A stretch of DNA of 64,000 nt from Clostridia bacterium (GCA_017621735.1 JAGASM010000027.1:51185-115184), one strand, 5' to 3'. Counted from the first letter of the stretch, positions 33,728 through 44,001 are shown. Translations and numbers: made by a program. Notes: a model not told the origin generated them from the sequence alone.

Positions 33728-35912
33728 ATTCCCACCAAGCGCTTGGCGGAGCGGTCGAAGAGGGGGTGAAAACGGCGGGGAGGACGACGGGCGTGCCAAC
33801 GTTATCATTGTATATAGGGGTAACGGTATATACGTATCTTTCTCCGTTAACAACGGAGTTGTCATAGATCCGTTCTCGATAATTTCCACGATATATAACC
33901 GTCTTTTTTCCGTTATTTTCCCGCTCTATCAAATATTCATAGTAGTATGCCTGACATAATTGTATGCAAATTGTCCCGTTTTCAACAAAAATTGTCGGTT
34001 TTTCGATGGTTGGACGCGAAAAACGGGTGTTTTCCTCTTTCGGGGGATTGCTTGCCCGAAATAATTCTTGCAGGCGTTCGTTTGGGGGCGACAGTTCGTC
34101 GGACTTGACAAGTCGGTGATTTTTTTCGTATTCTTCTCGGTCAAGTGAAACTGTGATAACGTCATTGCAGGGTAGAGTTGGAGTAGGGGACTGATGGCAG
34201 TAGCGCTGCTGCAACAGTGAGAAAACAAGGTTGCACGGTGTGCCTCCGCCCGTGCATGAAACGGGGGTGTTGTCGGCGTTGCCGAGCCAAACTCCCACGG
34301 TATCGTCCGCCGTATAGGCGACGGTGTAGGCATCGGTATTGCCCTTTTCCGTTCCGGCGGTCCCCGTCTTTGCGTATACGTCGAAAGGCAGCGCGCGTAA
34401 TTTTTTTGCAGTTCCCTCCTCCGCGCACGTCTTTAGCATACTGTTCATTAACGCACAAACGTCGTCGGAAAAAACGCGCGTTTCTTTTGATTTTGAACGG
34501 TAGACAACTTCTCCGTTCTCGTTTCGCACTTGACGAATGATAGAGGAAGGAGAAAATTTTCCACCGCTTGCAAAGACGGCATAACCGTCTACGAGAGAGG
34601 AGAGAGAAAATCCGTTTTTCATTCCGCCCAACGCTAAAGCGAGCGTTTGATCTTCTTCCAAAACGAAAAGATCCATCTTATTCAAATAGGATACGCCCTT
34701 TTCGACGCCAAGGGAGTTGAGAAGTTTTACCGCGGGGACGTTGATACTGCGAGAAAGCGCATAGCGTGCGCTGACGTATCCTTCGTATCCGCCTCCGTAG
34801 TTGGATGGAGAATATCCGCTAAAACAAATCGGCTCATCGAGGAGCGGCGTAGCGGGGCTGATTAGATTTTCTTCTATTGCGGGAGCATATACGAGGAGCG
34901 GTTTGATTACGGATGCGGGCGTGCGGCAAATAGAGCCTACGGAAGAGGAAAACGCCTTAATCCCGTTTGTGTGATTATCGCGTATAATGACGGAAAAATC
35001 ACTATCCGTTTGCAAATTTTCCGTATATTTTTGCAAATCCACGTCTAAATATGTGTCCACTTTGAGGTGGGAATAGTCGACCGTCTTTGCGTTTGGAAAC
35101 AAGGCGGAGAGTTCTTCGTAAATCCGCCCGACGCACGAACTGCGCCCTTCGACGAAATGCGGCGCGGTTGGGAGCGGATCGCGCTTTGCGCGTTCCGCCT
35201 CGTCGGAAGAAACGTACCCTTGTTCTTTCATTTGATCGAGGACGAAATTTCTCCGTGCGAGGCATTTCTCTCGGTCGCGAAAGGGGGAATAGCGGTTGGG
35301 CGATTTTACAAGCGCCGAAAGCATTGCGCATTCGGAGAGGGTGAGGTCTTGCACGTCCTTATCAAAATAAAATTTTGCGGCATGATGTACGCCAAAACTT
35401 TCGTGTCCAAAATAGATTGAGTTGAGGTACAATTTCATAATTTCTTCTTTTGTATATCGCCGTTCCAAAATACGCGTCAGTTTGTATTCCTTAAGTTTTC
35501 GTCGAATTGTTTTTTCGGAAGTTAGTTGCGTATTTTTGACAAGTTGTTGAGAAATGGTCGACGCACCTTCCTTAAAGGAAAAACTCGTCAAATTTTTGAG
35601 TGCGGCCTTTACGATTCGGCGAAAACAAATGCCGTTGTGTGTGTAAAAATCTTTGTCTTCCACGGAAATAAACGCACGTTTTAGCATGGACGGGAGTTCG
35701 CTTTGCGTTCGTTTGAGCCCTTCGCCGAGCAGTTGCGCCGTAACGTCCGTTCCGTTGCCATCGAACAGTTGGATAGAGGTATCGGTCAATGAAAGCGATT
35801 GTTCGTCTAGTACGGTATCCTTTGTAACGGCAGCGTAATATCCGACCGCGCAAAATAAGAGGACGGCGAGTAGGGAGAATAGAATGGTAAACAAGATTAA
35901 AACGCGTTTCAT
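33726..35912 (-). CDS. Class A penicillin-binding protein (transglycosylase/transpeptidase)
   Basis: 728 residues. An N-terminal membrane anchor (residues ~5-28) is followed by a GT51 transglycosylase with SVEDKDFYTHNGI, EGASTISQQLVKN and LYLNSIYFG. The transpeptidase domain has SVIK (in TPASVIKPLLVY), SIN (SRSINVPAVKLL) and KTG (YAKTGTAGTEKG). A C-terminal ~95-residue fibronectin-like beta domain with YYYEYLIERENNGKK closes the protein. It polymerises and cross-links peptidoglycan outside the membrane. It is a single gene facing thiI. No clear ribosome binding site precedes the ATG. Confidence 0.9.
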   Translation of the reverse strand: MKRVLILFTILFSLLAVLLFCAVGYYAAVTKDTVLDEQSLSLTDTSIQLFDGNGTDVTAQLLGEGLKRTQSELPSMLKRAFISVEDKDFYTHNGICFRRIVKAALKNLTSFSFKEGASTISQQLVKNTQLTSEKTIRRKLKEYKLTRILERRYTKEEIMKLYLNSIYFGHESFGVHHAAKFYFDKDVQDLTLSECAMLSALVKSPNRYSPFRDREKCLARRNFVLDQMKEQGYVSSDEAERAKRDPLPTAPHFVEGRSSCVGRIYEELSALFPNAKTVDYSHLKVDTYLDVDLQKYTENLQTDSDFSVIIRDNHTNGIKAFSSSVGSICRTPASVIKPLLVYAPAIEENLISPATPLLDEPICFSGYSPSNYGGGYEGYVSARYALSRSINVPAVKLLNSLGVEKGVSYLNKMDLFVLEEDQTLALALGGMKNGFSLSSLVDGYAVFASGGKFSPSSIIRQVRNENGEVVYRSKSKETRVFSDDVCALMNSMLKTCAEEGTAKKLRALPFDVYAKTGTAGTEKGNTDAYTVAYTADDTVGVWLGNADNTPVSCTGGGTPCNLVFSLLQQRYCHQSPTPTLPCNDVITVSLDREEYEKNHRLVKSDELSPPNERLQELFRASNPPKEENTRFSRPTIEKPTIFVENGTICIQLCQAYYYEYLIERENNGKKTVIYRGNYRERIYDNSVVNGERYVYTVTPIYNDNVGTPVVLPAVFTPSSTAPPSAWWE

Positions 35913-35966
35913 CGGGTACAGTATCCGTATTTTTCGGAAAAAATTTACTTACTTTCCCCGCTTTTG

Positions 35967-35995
35967 TTGAAAAAAGTTACAAGATGTGTTACAAT
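35967..35995 (+). promoter_or_regulatory. Promoter of miaB-mutS-mutL-miaA
   Basis: TTGAAA (35967) and TACAAT (35990) with a 17-bp spacer, 29 bases before the miaB ATG, which has AAGGAAG. Confidence 0.7.
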
Positions 35996-36024
35996 GTAAG
36001 TTGCGAAAGTATAAGGAAGTAGAT

Positions 36025-37338
36025 ATGAATTATCACATTGTAACATACGGATGTCAAATGAATTTGCATGAATCGGAAAAAATTGCGGGGATCTTGCGCG
36101 AGAAGGGATTCGAATCGGAGAGTAGCCTTGAAGATGCGGATATTATCGTGTTCAATACCTGCTGTATTCGCGAAAATGCGGAAAATCATGCGTTTGGAAA
36201 TATCGGCGCGCTGAAAAAGTTAAAGGCGAAGAAAAAAAGTCTTTTGATTGCCGTCGGGGGCTGTATGGCGCAAGAAGAGGGAAAGGCTGAACTCATTCGG
36301 AAACGCTTTCCGTTTGTCGATATCGTATTCGGAACGCATAACTTGCCTTCCCTTGGAGATTTGATCGACCAAAAGCGCGTGCGTCGCCGCGCCGTTGTGC
36401 AAATTGCGGAAGCGCGGGAGTGCGTGGAAGACGGGGTTACGCCCGTTCGGACGAGTTACCCGAACGCTTGGGTGAACATTATGTACGGGTGTAATAACTT
36501 TTGCACCTATTGCATCGTTCCGTACGTTCGCGGGCGGGAAAAGAGCCGCAAAGCGCAAGATATTATTTCCGAGGTTGCCGCCCTTTTGCAAGAGGGATAT
36601 AAAGAAATTACCTTGCTTGGGCAAAACGTCAATTCGTACAATAGCGACGGGCAAGGGGGAATGAGTTTTCCCGAACTTTTGGATGCGGTCGCCTCTCTTG
36701 ATGGAAAATTCCGCTTGCGGTTTATGACTTCGCACCCCAAAGATTTTACCGAAGAGGTTGCCGTCGTCATGGCGCGACACAAAAAGATCAGTCCGCATTT
36801 ACATCTTCCCGTACAGTCGGGAAATAACCGCATTTTGTCCTTGATGAATCGGCGGTATACGCGGGAAAAGTATCTTGCGGAAATAGAAATGCTCAAAAAA
36901 CACCTTCCCGATTGCGAAGTAACGACCGATTTGATCGTCGGTTTCCCTACGGAAACGGAATCGGAATTTGAAGACACGTTGCGTCTTGTCGAAGAAGTGG
37001 GATTCTCTTCTGCGTTTACCTTCGTCTACTCTCCCCGTACGGGAACGAAAGCGGCTTCGATGGAAGGGCAAATTCCCGAAGAGGTACAAAAGAGCCGAAT
37101 TATTCGCCTTGTCGACCTTGTTAACCGCAAAACGCGGGAAAAGAGCGCGGAGTACGTCGGTCGAACGGTTGAAATTCTCTGCGAAGATTACGACGAAAAG
37201 AAGGGGTATTACCTCGGCCGCGACGCGTACGGAAGAATGGGGTATTTCCAAAGTGAGAAAAACCGAATAGGGGAATTTATTACCTTAAAAATTACCAAGG
37301 CAAACGGAATTTCTCTCTATGGCGAAGCGCAAGACTGA
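36025..37338 (+). CDS. miaB: tRNA-2-methylthio-N6-dimethylallyladenosine synthase
   Basis: 437 residues, radical SAM methylthiotransferase. The N-terminal cluster cysteines are in YGCQMN, NTCCIRE and GGCMAQEE. The radical SAM motif is GCNNFCTYCIVPYVRGRE near residue 148, and a C-terminal TRAM domain follows from about residue 370. It adds the 2-methylthio group to i6A37 of tRNA. ATG 36025 has AAGGAAG upstream. MiaA, which makes its substrate, is encoded three genes downstream in the same operon. Confidence 0.94.
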   Translation: MNYHIVTYGCQMNLHESEKIAGILREKGFESESSLEDADIIVFNTCCIRENAENHAFGNIGALKKLKAKKKSLLIAVGGCMAQEEGKAELIRKRFPFVDIVFGTHNLPSLGDLIDQKRVRRRAVVQIAEARECVEDGVTPVRTSYPNAWVNIMYGCNNFCTYCIVPYVRGREKSRKAQDIISEVAALLQEGYKEITLLGQNVNSYNSDGQGGMSFPELLDAVASLDGKFRLRFMTSHPKDFTEEVAVVMARHKKISPHLHLPVQSGNNRILSLMNRRYTREKYLAEIEMLKKHLPDCEVTTDLIVGFPTETESEFEDTLRLVEEVGFSSAFTFVYSPRTGTKAASMEGQIPEEVQKSRIIRLVDLVNRKTREKSAEYVGRTVEILCEDYDEKKGYYLGRDAYGRMGYFQSEKNRIGEFITLKITKANGISLYGEAQD

Positions 37339-37371
37339 TGGTTGAAAACAAACGATAAAGGAAAAAACGAT

Positions 37372-39927
37372 ATGGCACTTTCTCCCATGATGGCACATTA
37401 CCTTCAAGTGAAGGAACAGTATAAAGATTGTGTAATTTTTTACCGTCTCGGCGACTTTTACGAGATGTTTTTTGACGACGCGGTACGCGTATCGCAAATG
37501 CTCGATTTAACGCTTACGGGGAGGGATTGCGGTCTTGAGGAGCGCGCGCCGATGTGCGGAATTCCCTTTCATGCCGCAGACGGCTATATTGCCAAACTCG
37601 TATCCCTTGGGGAAAAAGTGGCGATTTGCGAGCAGTTGACGGAGGCAAAACCCGGGAAGGGCATGGTAGAACGGGACGTCATTCGCGTCGTGTCCGCAGG
37701 GACGGTGATTGAAGAAAATCTTTTGGACGAGAAGAAATGCAATTACGTTGCATGTGCGTACAAGGGGGCGAAATATGCGCTCGCGTGGACGGATATCACT
37801 ACGGGGGAATTTTACGTAAGCGAAGAGGAGAATTTGGAAAATCTTCTTTATATGCTTTCTAATCTTCCCGTCGCGGAAATCGTATGCAACGACAAAATGC
37901 TCTTTGAAGCGAAAGATCGGGTAGAAAAGGGGACGCTTCCGCCCTTTTCGTGCTATCTTCCGTGGGCGTTTGAACTCCCTTCGGCAAAAAAGGCGCTTTT
38001 GGAGCAATTCTCCGCTTCGTTCGACGTGCTGGGGCTTTCTGACCGCGAATCGGCGACGGTTGCAGCGGGGGCGCTCGTCGAATATTTGCGCGATACGCAA
38101 AAACACGGATTAAAAAATATTAATTCGTTAAAATATACCGAGCAAACGGATTATATGGTGCTCGATCCGATTGCCGTGCGCAATCTCGAACTCGTTAAAA
38201 ACAACGCGGAGGGAAAGCGGTACGGCTCCCTTCTTTGGGTGCTTGATAAGACGAAAACGGGAATGGGTGCTCGTTTGATGCACAATATGATCTTAACTCC
38301 GCTCAAAAACAAAGCGGCAATCAACGCCCGTCTTGACGCGGTGGAGGAGTTGTGTAAGGCGACGGTCATTCGGCTTGGGCTTACGGATATGTTGGGAGGC
38401 GTACGGGACATTGAGCGGCTTACGGGGCGTATTTCAAACGGCAATTTGCAACCGCGCGACTGTTTGGCGCTGTCGCAATCGCTTGCGGTGATTCCCAACT
38501 TAAAATTTCAGTTAAGTGGATTTTTGTGCGAAGAATTGCGTAACGTATCCGAAAAATTCGTCGATACGAAAGCAATTTGCGATTTGCTTGACCGCGCGAT
38601 AACGCCCGACCAAACGCCTTCTTTGAAGGAGGGCGGATATATTCGGAGCGGGTATTGCGAAGAACTCGACGTTTTGCGTTCGGTGAAGAGCGATAGTAAG
38701 CAGTTGCTTGCGGAATTAGAGGCGCGCGAACGGGAAAATACGGGGATCCGCACGCTAAAAGTCGGATACAACCGCGTTTTCGGTTATTATATCGAGGTGA
38801 GCAATTCGTTTAAGGATCGCGTTCCCTATTCGTACGTGCGCCGCCAAACGCTCACAGGCGGAGAACGTTACGTAACGGAAGAATTAAAAGAACTTGAAGG
38901 GAAAATTTTCGGAAGCGACGAACGCGCTTCCCGCTTGGAAGAGCAATTATACGCGGAAATATTGACGGTGCTCGAAAAGAATATTCCCGTCCTTCAAAGT
39001 ATTTCTTCCGCCGTTGCAAAACTTGATTGCTATTTGTCGTTCGCAACGGTTGCAATGGAAAATAAATATTGCCGTCCCGTTTTACAGACGGGCGGGGAAT
39101 TGAAGATCACAGACGGCCGACATCCCGTCGTCGAGGCGATCGGGCGGGATCGGTTTGTCCCCAACGACTGTTTGCTTGACGGCGGCGAGAATAGGACGAT
39201 GATTATCACGGGGCCGAATATGGCGGGAAAGAGTACCTATCTCCGTCAAACGGCGTTGATTGCCATTATGGCGCACGTTGGTTGTTTCGTGCCCGCAAAG
39301 AGTGCGCAAGTGCCTTTGTGCGACCGTATTTTTACCCGAATCGGTGCAAGCGACAATCTCATTCAAGATAAGAGTACGTTCATGGTAGAAATGTCCGAAG
39401 TTGCAAACATATTGCGCAATGCGACAAAGGACAGTCTTCTTATTTTGGACGAAGTAGGGCGCGGAACGAGCACGTACGACGGGTTGTCCATTGCGTGGTC
39501 CGTCATTGAGTATTTGACGGAAAAGATTCGCGCAAAGACGTTGTTTGCGACGCATTATCACGAATTGACGGAACTCGAAGGCAAACTCGACGGCGTAAAA
39601 AATTATAAAATCAGCGTGCGCGAACTTGCGGGAAGTATCGTCTTTTTGCGGAAAATTTTACGTGGCGGGGCATCTCGTTCTTTCGGGGTGGAGGTCGCCG
39701 CGCTCGCCGGTGTTCCCGAAGGGGTAACTGCGCGCGCAAAACAAATTTTGAAGTCGCTCGAAAGAAAGGAAATCGATCTTTCCCTTCCCGTCGAAGAGGA
39801 GGAAAGGGCTCCGTTTTCGGCGGAATTGTTGCAAGAACTTAAGGAAACGGATCTCAATTCGCTTACGCCGATGCAAGCGTTGATGCTCCTTTCCGACTGG
39901 AAGAAAAAGGCGGAGGAAACGGTTTGA
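37372..39927 (+). CDS. mutS: DNA mismatch repair protein MutS
   Basis: About 851 residues. The mismatch-recognition Phe-x-Glu is in GDFYEMFFDD near residue 30. The ABC-type ATPase has the Walker A TGPNMAGKSTYLRQ near residue 620 and Walker B LLILDEVGRGTSTYDG, with the helix-turn-helix near the C-terminus. ATG 37372 behind AAAGGA is preferred to TTG 37342. It binds mispairs and recruits MutL, whose gene overlaps its stop. Confidence 0.94.
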   Translation: MALSPMMAHYLQVKEQYKDCVIFYRLGDFYEMFFDDAVRVSQMLDLTLTGRDCGLEERAPMCGIPFHAADGYIAKLVSLGEKVAICEQLTEAKPGKGMVERDVIRVVSAGTVIEENLLDEKKCNYVACAYKGAKYALAWTDITTGEFYVSEEENLENLLYMLSNLPVAEIVCNDKMLFEAKDRVEKGTLPPFSCYLPWAFELPSAKKALLEQFSASFDVLGLSDRESATVAAGALVEYLRDTQKHGLKNINSLKYTEQTDYMVLDPIAVRNLELVKNNAEGKRYGSLLWVLDKTKTGMGARLMHNMILTPLKNKAAINARLDAVEELCKATVIRLGLTDMLGGVRDIERLTGRISNGNLQPRDCLALSQSLAVIPNLKFQLSGFLCEELRNVSEKFVDTKAICDLLDRAITPDQTPSLKEGGYIRSGYCEELDVLRSVKSDSKQLLAELEARERENTGIRTLKVGYNRVFGYYIEVSNSFKDRVPYSYVRRQTLTGGERYVTEELKELEGKIFGSDERASRLEEQLYAEILTVLEKNIPVLQSISSAVAKLDCYLSFATVAMENKYCRPVLQTGGELKITDGRHPVVEAIGRDRFVPNDCLLDGGENRTMIITGPNMAGKSTYLRQTALIAIMAHVGCFVPAKSAQVPLCDRIFTRIGASDNLIQDKSTFMVEMSEVANILRNATKDSLLILDEVGRGTSTYDGLSIAWSVIEYLTEKIRAKTLFATHYHELTELEGKLDGVKNYKISVRELAGSIVFLRKILRGGASRSFGVEVAALAGVPEGVTARAKQILKSLERKEIDLSLPVEEEERAPFSAELLQELKETDLNSLTPMQALMLLSDWKKKAEETV

Positions 39928-41795
39928 AAATCAATCTTTTAACTGCGGACGTTTTCAATCGAATTGCGGCGGGCGAGGTGGTCGACAGACCGTATTCCGT
40001 CGTCAAGGAGTTGGTGGAAAACGCGATTGACGCAGGGGCAAGGCAAATTACAATCGAGGCGGACGGAGGCGGGAAAAAGTGTATTCGCGTGTCGGACGAC
40101 GGTTGCGGGATTGAAAAAGAGGACTTAAAAAGCGCCTTTTTGCCGCATGCAACGAGTAAACTCCGCACGGCGGAAGATTTAGAGCATATCGCAACGCTCG
40201 GGTTCCGCGGGGAGGCGGTCGCGTCGATTGCCGCGGTTTCCCGCATGAAGATCGTATCGAAAACGGAAGAGGGCGAGGCGTATTCCCTTTGCGTAGAAGG
40301 GGGCGTTTTCGGCGAAGTACAAAAGGACGGCGGATCGAACGGAACGTGCGTTACGGTAGAGGATTTGTTTTACAATACCCCCGCACGGTTAAAATTCTTA
40401 AAATCGGACGGGCAAGAAGAGGCGGATATCTCCGCAATGGTCGTACGGTTTATCCTTTCCCGTCCCGAAATCGCGTTTACCTATTTCGTGAACGGAAAAG
40501 TGAAATACCGCTCGTTTGGCGACGGACTTCGTTCGGCGCTTGCCGTTGTGTACGGCGCGGACGTTCTTGAAAAATGCTACGAAATTTCCGCCGATAAGCA
40601 CGGGATCCGCTTAAAAGGCGTAATCGGGAACCCCGATTTTAGCAAGCCGACGCGCGGGTATCAAAGTTTGTTTGTAAACGGAAGATACGTTGTCAACCAA
40701 ACGGTTTCGGCGGCAATTACAAATGCGTACGGCGCGTATTTGATGAAACGGCAATTTCCCTTCTACGTACTCTTTTTGGACGTGCCGTCGGAAATCGTTG
40801 ACGTCAACGTGCATCCCAACAAGACGGACGTGCGCTTTGCGGACAATCAAATTATTTACGGAAGCGTCTATCACGTCGTGTCCGCCGTTTTGGACGGAAA
40901 TGCGCGCGCTTTGGAGTATATCGTCAAGGAAGAACGGGGAGCGACTGTGCCCGTTTCCCCTGTTATAGAAGAAAAAATTGAAGAAAAACCCCTTGTGCAA
41001 GAAGTTGCGAAAGAAAGGGTACAAATGACGTACGAAGAGGCGAAAAAGGAATTGCAGTTTGAAATTCCGCTGACGTCGAACACCGTGCGGCGGGATCCGT
41101 TCACGCCCGTGATGATGCAAGTGCGTTCGTCCGCGCCGAAAGAAGAGGATTTTTTCGAGGAAAATAAAAAGTTTTTAGAAGAACTCGAACGCAAGGCGGA
41201 GCAACAAAAAATCGATCCCGCTACCCTTGAATTTAAGGGGGAACTCTTTCATACGTATTTGATCTACGAAAAGGGGGACGAGGCGTATCTCGTCGATCAG
41301 CACGCCGCGCACGAGCGGTTGATTTACGACAAGTTGCGCAAGCAGTGCGACGAACGTACCGTTCTTTCGCAACCGATGCTCGTACCGTACGTTTTGGAGG
41401 TAAATGCGCAAGAATACGCCTTTCTCGAGGAAAAATTACCGCTTATCCGCGAACTCGGGTTTGAAATCGACGAGTTTGGCGGGCACAGTTTCCGCGTTTC
41501 GTCCGTTCCGTCGGACTTGCAGTCGATCAACTTAAAATCCTTTTTCGATGAGATCTTAACGCAATCCGAAACGCTCCGTTCCATTCGTCTTGCCGATTTA
41601 TTGAAAGATAAACTTGCGTCCGCCGCATGCAAAGCGGCAGTCAAAGGGGGATATTCCCTCACGCAAGAGGAGGTTTACTCTCTCCTCGAACGGATGGGCG
41701 GCGATATGAGTTTGAAATGCCCGCACGGCCGTCCCGTGGCGGTAAAGTTGACGCGTACGGAAGTAGAAAAACTGTTTAAGAGGATTGTATCGTGA
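39924..41795 (+). CDS. mutL: DNA mismatch repair protein MutL
   Basis: 623 residues. The GHL ATPase motifs are ELVENAIDAGA, DDGCGIEKEDL and GFRGEAVASIAAVS. The C-terminal domain has the endonuclease motif DQHAAHERLIYDKL near residue 455 and the zinc-binding CPHGRPVAV near the end, so it should nick DNA like other non-E. coli MutLs. The last acidic position of the usual DQHAAxERxxxE is shifted or absent, which deserves a structural check. The start is TTG, with GGAGGAA five bases upstream and overlapping the mutS stop. Confidence 0.92.
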   Translation: MKINLLTADVFNRIAAGEVVDRPYSVVKELVENAIDAGARQITIEADGGGKKCIRVSDDGCGIEKEDLKSAFLPHATSKLRTAEDLEHIATLGFRGEAVASIAAVSRMKIVSKTEEGEAYSLCVEGGVFGEVQKDGGSNGTCVTVEDLFYNTPARLKFLKSDGQEEADISAMVVRFILSRPEIAFTYFVNGKVKYRSFGDGLRSALAVVYGADVLEKCYEISADKHGIRLKGVIGNPDFSKPTRGYQSLFVNGRYVVNQTVSAAITNAYGAYLMKRQFPFYVLFLDVPSEIVDVNVHPNKTDVRFADNQIIYGSVYHVVSAVLDGNARALEYIVKEERGATVPVSPVIEEKIEEKPLVQEVAKERVQMTYEEAKKELQFEIPLTSNTVRRDPFTPVMMQVRSSAPKEEDFFEENKKFLEELERKAEQQKIDPATLEFKGELFHTYLIYEKGDEAYLVDQHAAHERLIYDKLRKQCDERTVLSQPMLVPYVLEVNAQEYAFLEEKLPLIRELGFEIDEFGGHSFRVSSVPSDLQSINLKSFFDEILTQSETLRSIRLADLLKDKLASAACKAAVKGGYSLTQEEVYSLLERMGGDMSLKCPHGRPVAVKLTRTEVEKLFKRIVS

Positions 41796-42700
41796 AAAAA
41801 ATTCTCGTCGTATGCGGGGCGACGGCGTCGGGAAAAACGGCGCTTGCCGTCGAATGTGCGAAGATGCTCGACGGGGAAGTAATCTCCGCGGATGCGCTCC
41901 TCGTATATCAACGGTTACAAATCGGAACGGCAAAACCGTCTTTGGAAGAAAGAGGGGGAATTCCGCATCATATGATCGACGTCGTTTCTCCCACGCAGTC
42001 CTTCTCCGTAAGCGATTACGAGGAGGGGGCGCTCAAAGCGCTCGACGGTATTTTGTTGCGCGGAAAAACGCCGATCGTGTGCGGCGGAACGGGGTTTTAT
42101 ATCAAATCGCTCCTTTTCAAAAGTTCGTTTGGAAATGCGCCTGCGAATTTGGCGGTGCGCGAAAAGTACGAGAGGATCGAACGGGAAAAGGGAAGGGAAT
42201 ATCTCCATTCCCTCTTGCGCGAAGTGGATGAAGAGAGCGCGGAAAAATTACACTTTAACGACGTAAAGCGGGTGATCCGCGCGTTGGAAATTTTTGAAAC
42301 GACGGGAAAGAGAAAGTCTGAACAATCGGACGGAGAGATTCCGCGTTTCCCGTTCGTCGCCGTTTCGTTCGACTGGGAGCGGGAATTGCTTTACCGCCGT
42401 ATCGACGAGCGCGTCGATAAGATGATGCAAGAGGGGCTTGTAGATGAAGTGCGTTCTCTTCTTGCATGCGGTGTGTCCGAAAATGCGCAATGTATGCAGG
42501 GGATCGGGTACAAAGAGATTGTTGAAGGCTTGAAAAACGGCGATTCAAACAGTACTATGTCAGACATAATTAAGAAAAATACGCGCAATTATGCCAAAAG
42601 ACAGTTGACTTTTTTCAAAAAAATGCAAAATTTGCACGCGATACAGCCAAAAGCGATGGAAGACGCCGTGCGTGAGGTGATAGAGATTTATGACGATTGA
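41792..42700 (+). CDS. miaA: tRNA dimethylallyltransferase
   Basis: 302 residues. P-loop GATASGKTALAVECA at the N-terminus, then GEVISADALLVYQRLQIGTAKP and IPHHMIDVVSP. It adds the dimethylallyl group to A37. The common wording of the substrate-recognition motif is DSMQVY; here it reads DALLVY. GTG start overlapping mutL by four bases. It overlaps the following PLP enzyme gene by 11 bases. Confidence 0.92.
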   Translation: MKKILVVCGATASGKTALAVECAKMLDGEVISADALLVYQRLQIGTAKPSLEERGGIPHHMIDVVSPTQSFSVSDYEEGALKALDGILLRGKTPIVCGGTGFYIKSLLFKSSFGNAPANLAVREKYERIEREKGREYLHSLLREVDEESAEKLHFNDVKRVIRALEIFETTGKRKSEQSDGEIPRFPFVAVSFDWERELLYRRIDERVDKMMQEGLVDEVRSLLACGVSENAQCMQGIGYKEIVEGLKNGDSNSTMSDIIKKNTRNYAKRQLTFFKKMQNLHAIQPKAMEDAVREVIEIYDD

Positions 42701-43910
42701 ACAGCGAATTTCCCGCGCGGAAGAAGGGTTAAAAGAGCCTTTTTCCCGCATTGACGAGATTTCATTTTACAATACGGAAAAGGTTCTTTCCGCCTTTCAG
42801 GAGGAGATGATTGCGCTCCGCCATTTTAATCCCTCGACGGGATACGGCTACGGCGACGAAGGAAAAGAAGTTTTGGGGAGAGTTTACGCGCGCACCTTTG
42901 GAGCGGAACGCGCGATTGTTTCCCCTGCGCTTTTAAGCGGAACGCACGCGCTTACCGTCGCTTTGTTCGGGGTGCTTCGTCCTTCCGATCGCGTTCTTTG
43001 CATTACGGGAATGCCGTACGACACGATTCGCGGAGTCATTTGGGGGGAAGGCAACGGATCGCTCAAAGACTTTGGAATTTCCTTTGACGTCGTCCCCTTG
43101 AACGAGGCGGGAAAGGTGGATTTTAGCGCAGTCGATTTTGCGCTTTCTCAAAAGCGATATCGTATGGTTTATATTCAGCGCTCGCGCGGGTACGAACTTC
43201 GCGACGCGTTTACCGTTGCGGAGATCGGCGAAATGTGCCGTTTTGTGCGCGAAAAGCAGTTCGACGGCTGTATTTACGTGGATAATTGCTACGGTGAATT
43301 TGTTGAAAAAGAGGAACCAACGCAAGTGGGTGCCGATTTGATCGTCGGATCACTCATCAAAAATCCCGGGGGCGGAATTGTTCCGACGGGCGGATATATT
43401 GCGGGAAAAGCCGAATATATTGAGCAAGTCGAGTACCGTTTGACCGCGCCTTCCGTCGGCGGGGAAGTCGGCTCGTATGCGTACGGATATCAGCCTTTTT
43501 TCCAAGGATTTTTCCTTGCGCCGCACGTCGTGGGACAGGCGCTGAAGGGCGGGCTTTTGATCGGTGCGTGCTTGGAAGAACTCGGATATGAAAATTTCCC
43601 CAAGACAAACGTCATGCCTTCCGACATTACGCGCGCCGTTCGGTTTGATACGGAAAAGCAACTGACCGACTTTATCCAGTCGGTACAAGACTGTTCTCCC
43701 GTCGATTCTTTCGTCCATCTTGAAGCGTGGGATATGCCCGGATACGATTGTAAAGTGATTATGGCGGCAGGGTGCTTTGTGCAAGGTTCGAGCATTGAAC
43801 TTTCGGCGGATGCGCCCATTCGGAAGCCGTACACCGCTTATTTTCAAGGCGGGCTTACCTACGAACATTGTAAAATTGCCTTAAAAGAAATTTTGAAAAA
43901 ACTCTTATAA
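42690..43910 (+). CDS. PLP-dependent methionine gamma-lyase-like / aluminium resistance family protein
   Basis: 406 residues, equivalent to the YnbB type of Bacillus (COG4100). Family segments are FNPSTGYGYGDEGKEVLG, VSPALLSGTHAL, YIQRSRGYELR and the PLP lysine in VGSLIKNPGGGIVPTGGY near residue 222. It is a Cys/Met metabolism enzyme by fold; the in vivo reaction is not established. The miaA-ynbB neighbourhood is common in Bacillota. A strong terminator follows. Confidence 0.85.
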   Translation: MTIEQRISRAEEGLKEPFSRIDEISFYNTEKVLSAFQEEMIALRHFNPSTGYGYGDEGKEVLGRVYARTFGAERAIVSPALLSGTHALTVALFGVLRPSDRVLCITGMPYDTIRGVIWGEGNGSLKDFGISFDVVPLNEAGKVDFSAVDFALSQKRYRMVYIQRSRGYELRDAFTVAEIGEMCRFVREKQFDGCIYVDNCYGEFVEKEEPTQVGADLIVGSLIKNPGGGIVPTGGYIAGKAEYIEQVEYRLTAPSVGGEVGSYAYGYQPFFQGFFLAPHVVGQALKGGLLIGACLEELGYENFPKTNVMPSDITRAVRFDTEKQLTDFIQSVQDCSPVDSFVHLEAWDMPGYDCKVIMAAGCFVQGSSIELSADAPIRKPYTAYFQGGLTYEHCKIALKEILKKLL

Positions 43911-43942
43911 AAAAAAGCGGAAAATTTTCCGCTTTTTTTTCT
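43911..43942. terminator. Terminator after the PLP enzyme gene
   Basis: A perfect palindrome AAGCGGAAAA/TTTTCCGCTT flanked by A and T runs. Confidence 0.85.
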
Positions 43943-43951
43943 TGCAAAGAG

Positions 43952-44001
43952 TTGACAATAAAGAAAATTTGTATTATCATAATGATATCAAAATGATATC
44001 A
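43952..44001 (+). promoter_or_regulatory. Promoter with two TGATATCA operator-like sites
   Basis: TTGACA (43952) and TATCAT (43975) have a 17-bp spacer. Directly downstream the palindrome TGATATCA occurs at 43983 and again at 43994, 11 bp apart. The spacing of one helical turn suggests a regulator binding just after the -10 box. The adjacent small ribbon-helix-helix protein (44947) is a candidate. Confidence 0.65.

Noticed and set aside
37285..37497. Frames around the miaB-mutS junction
   Set aside because: They overlap the well-supported ends of miaB and mutS and have no start signal.
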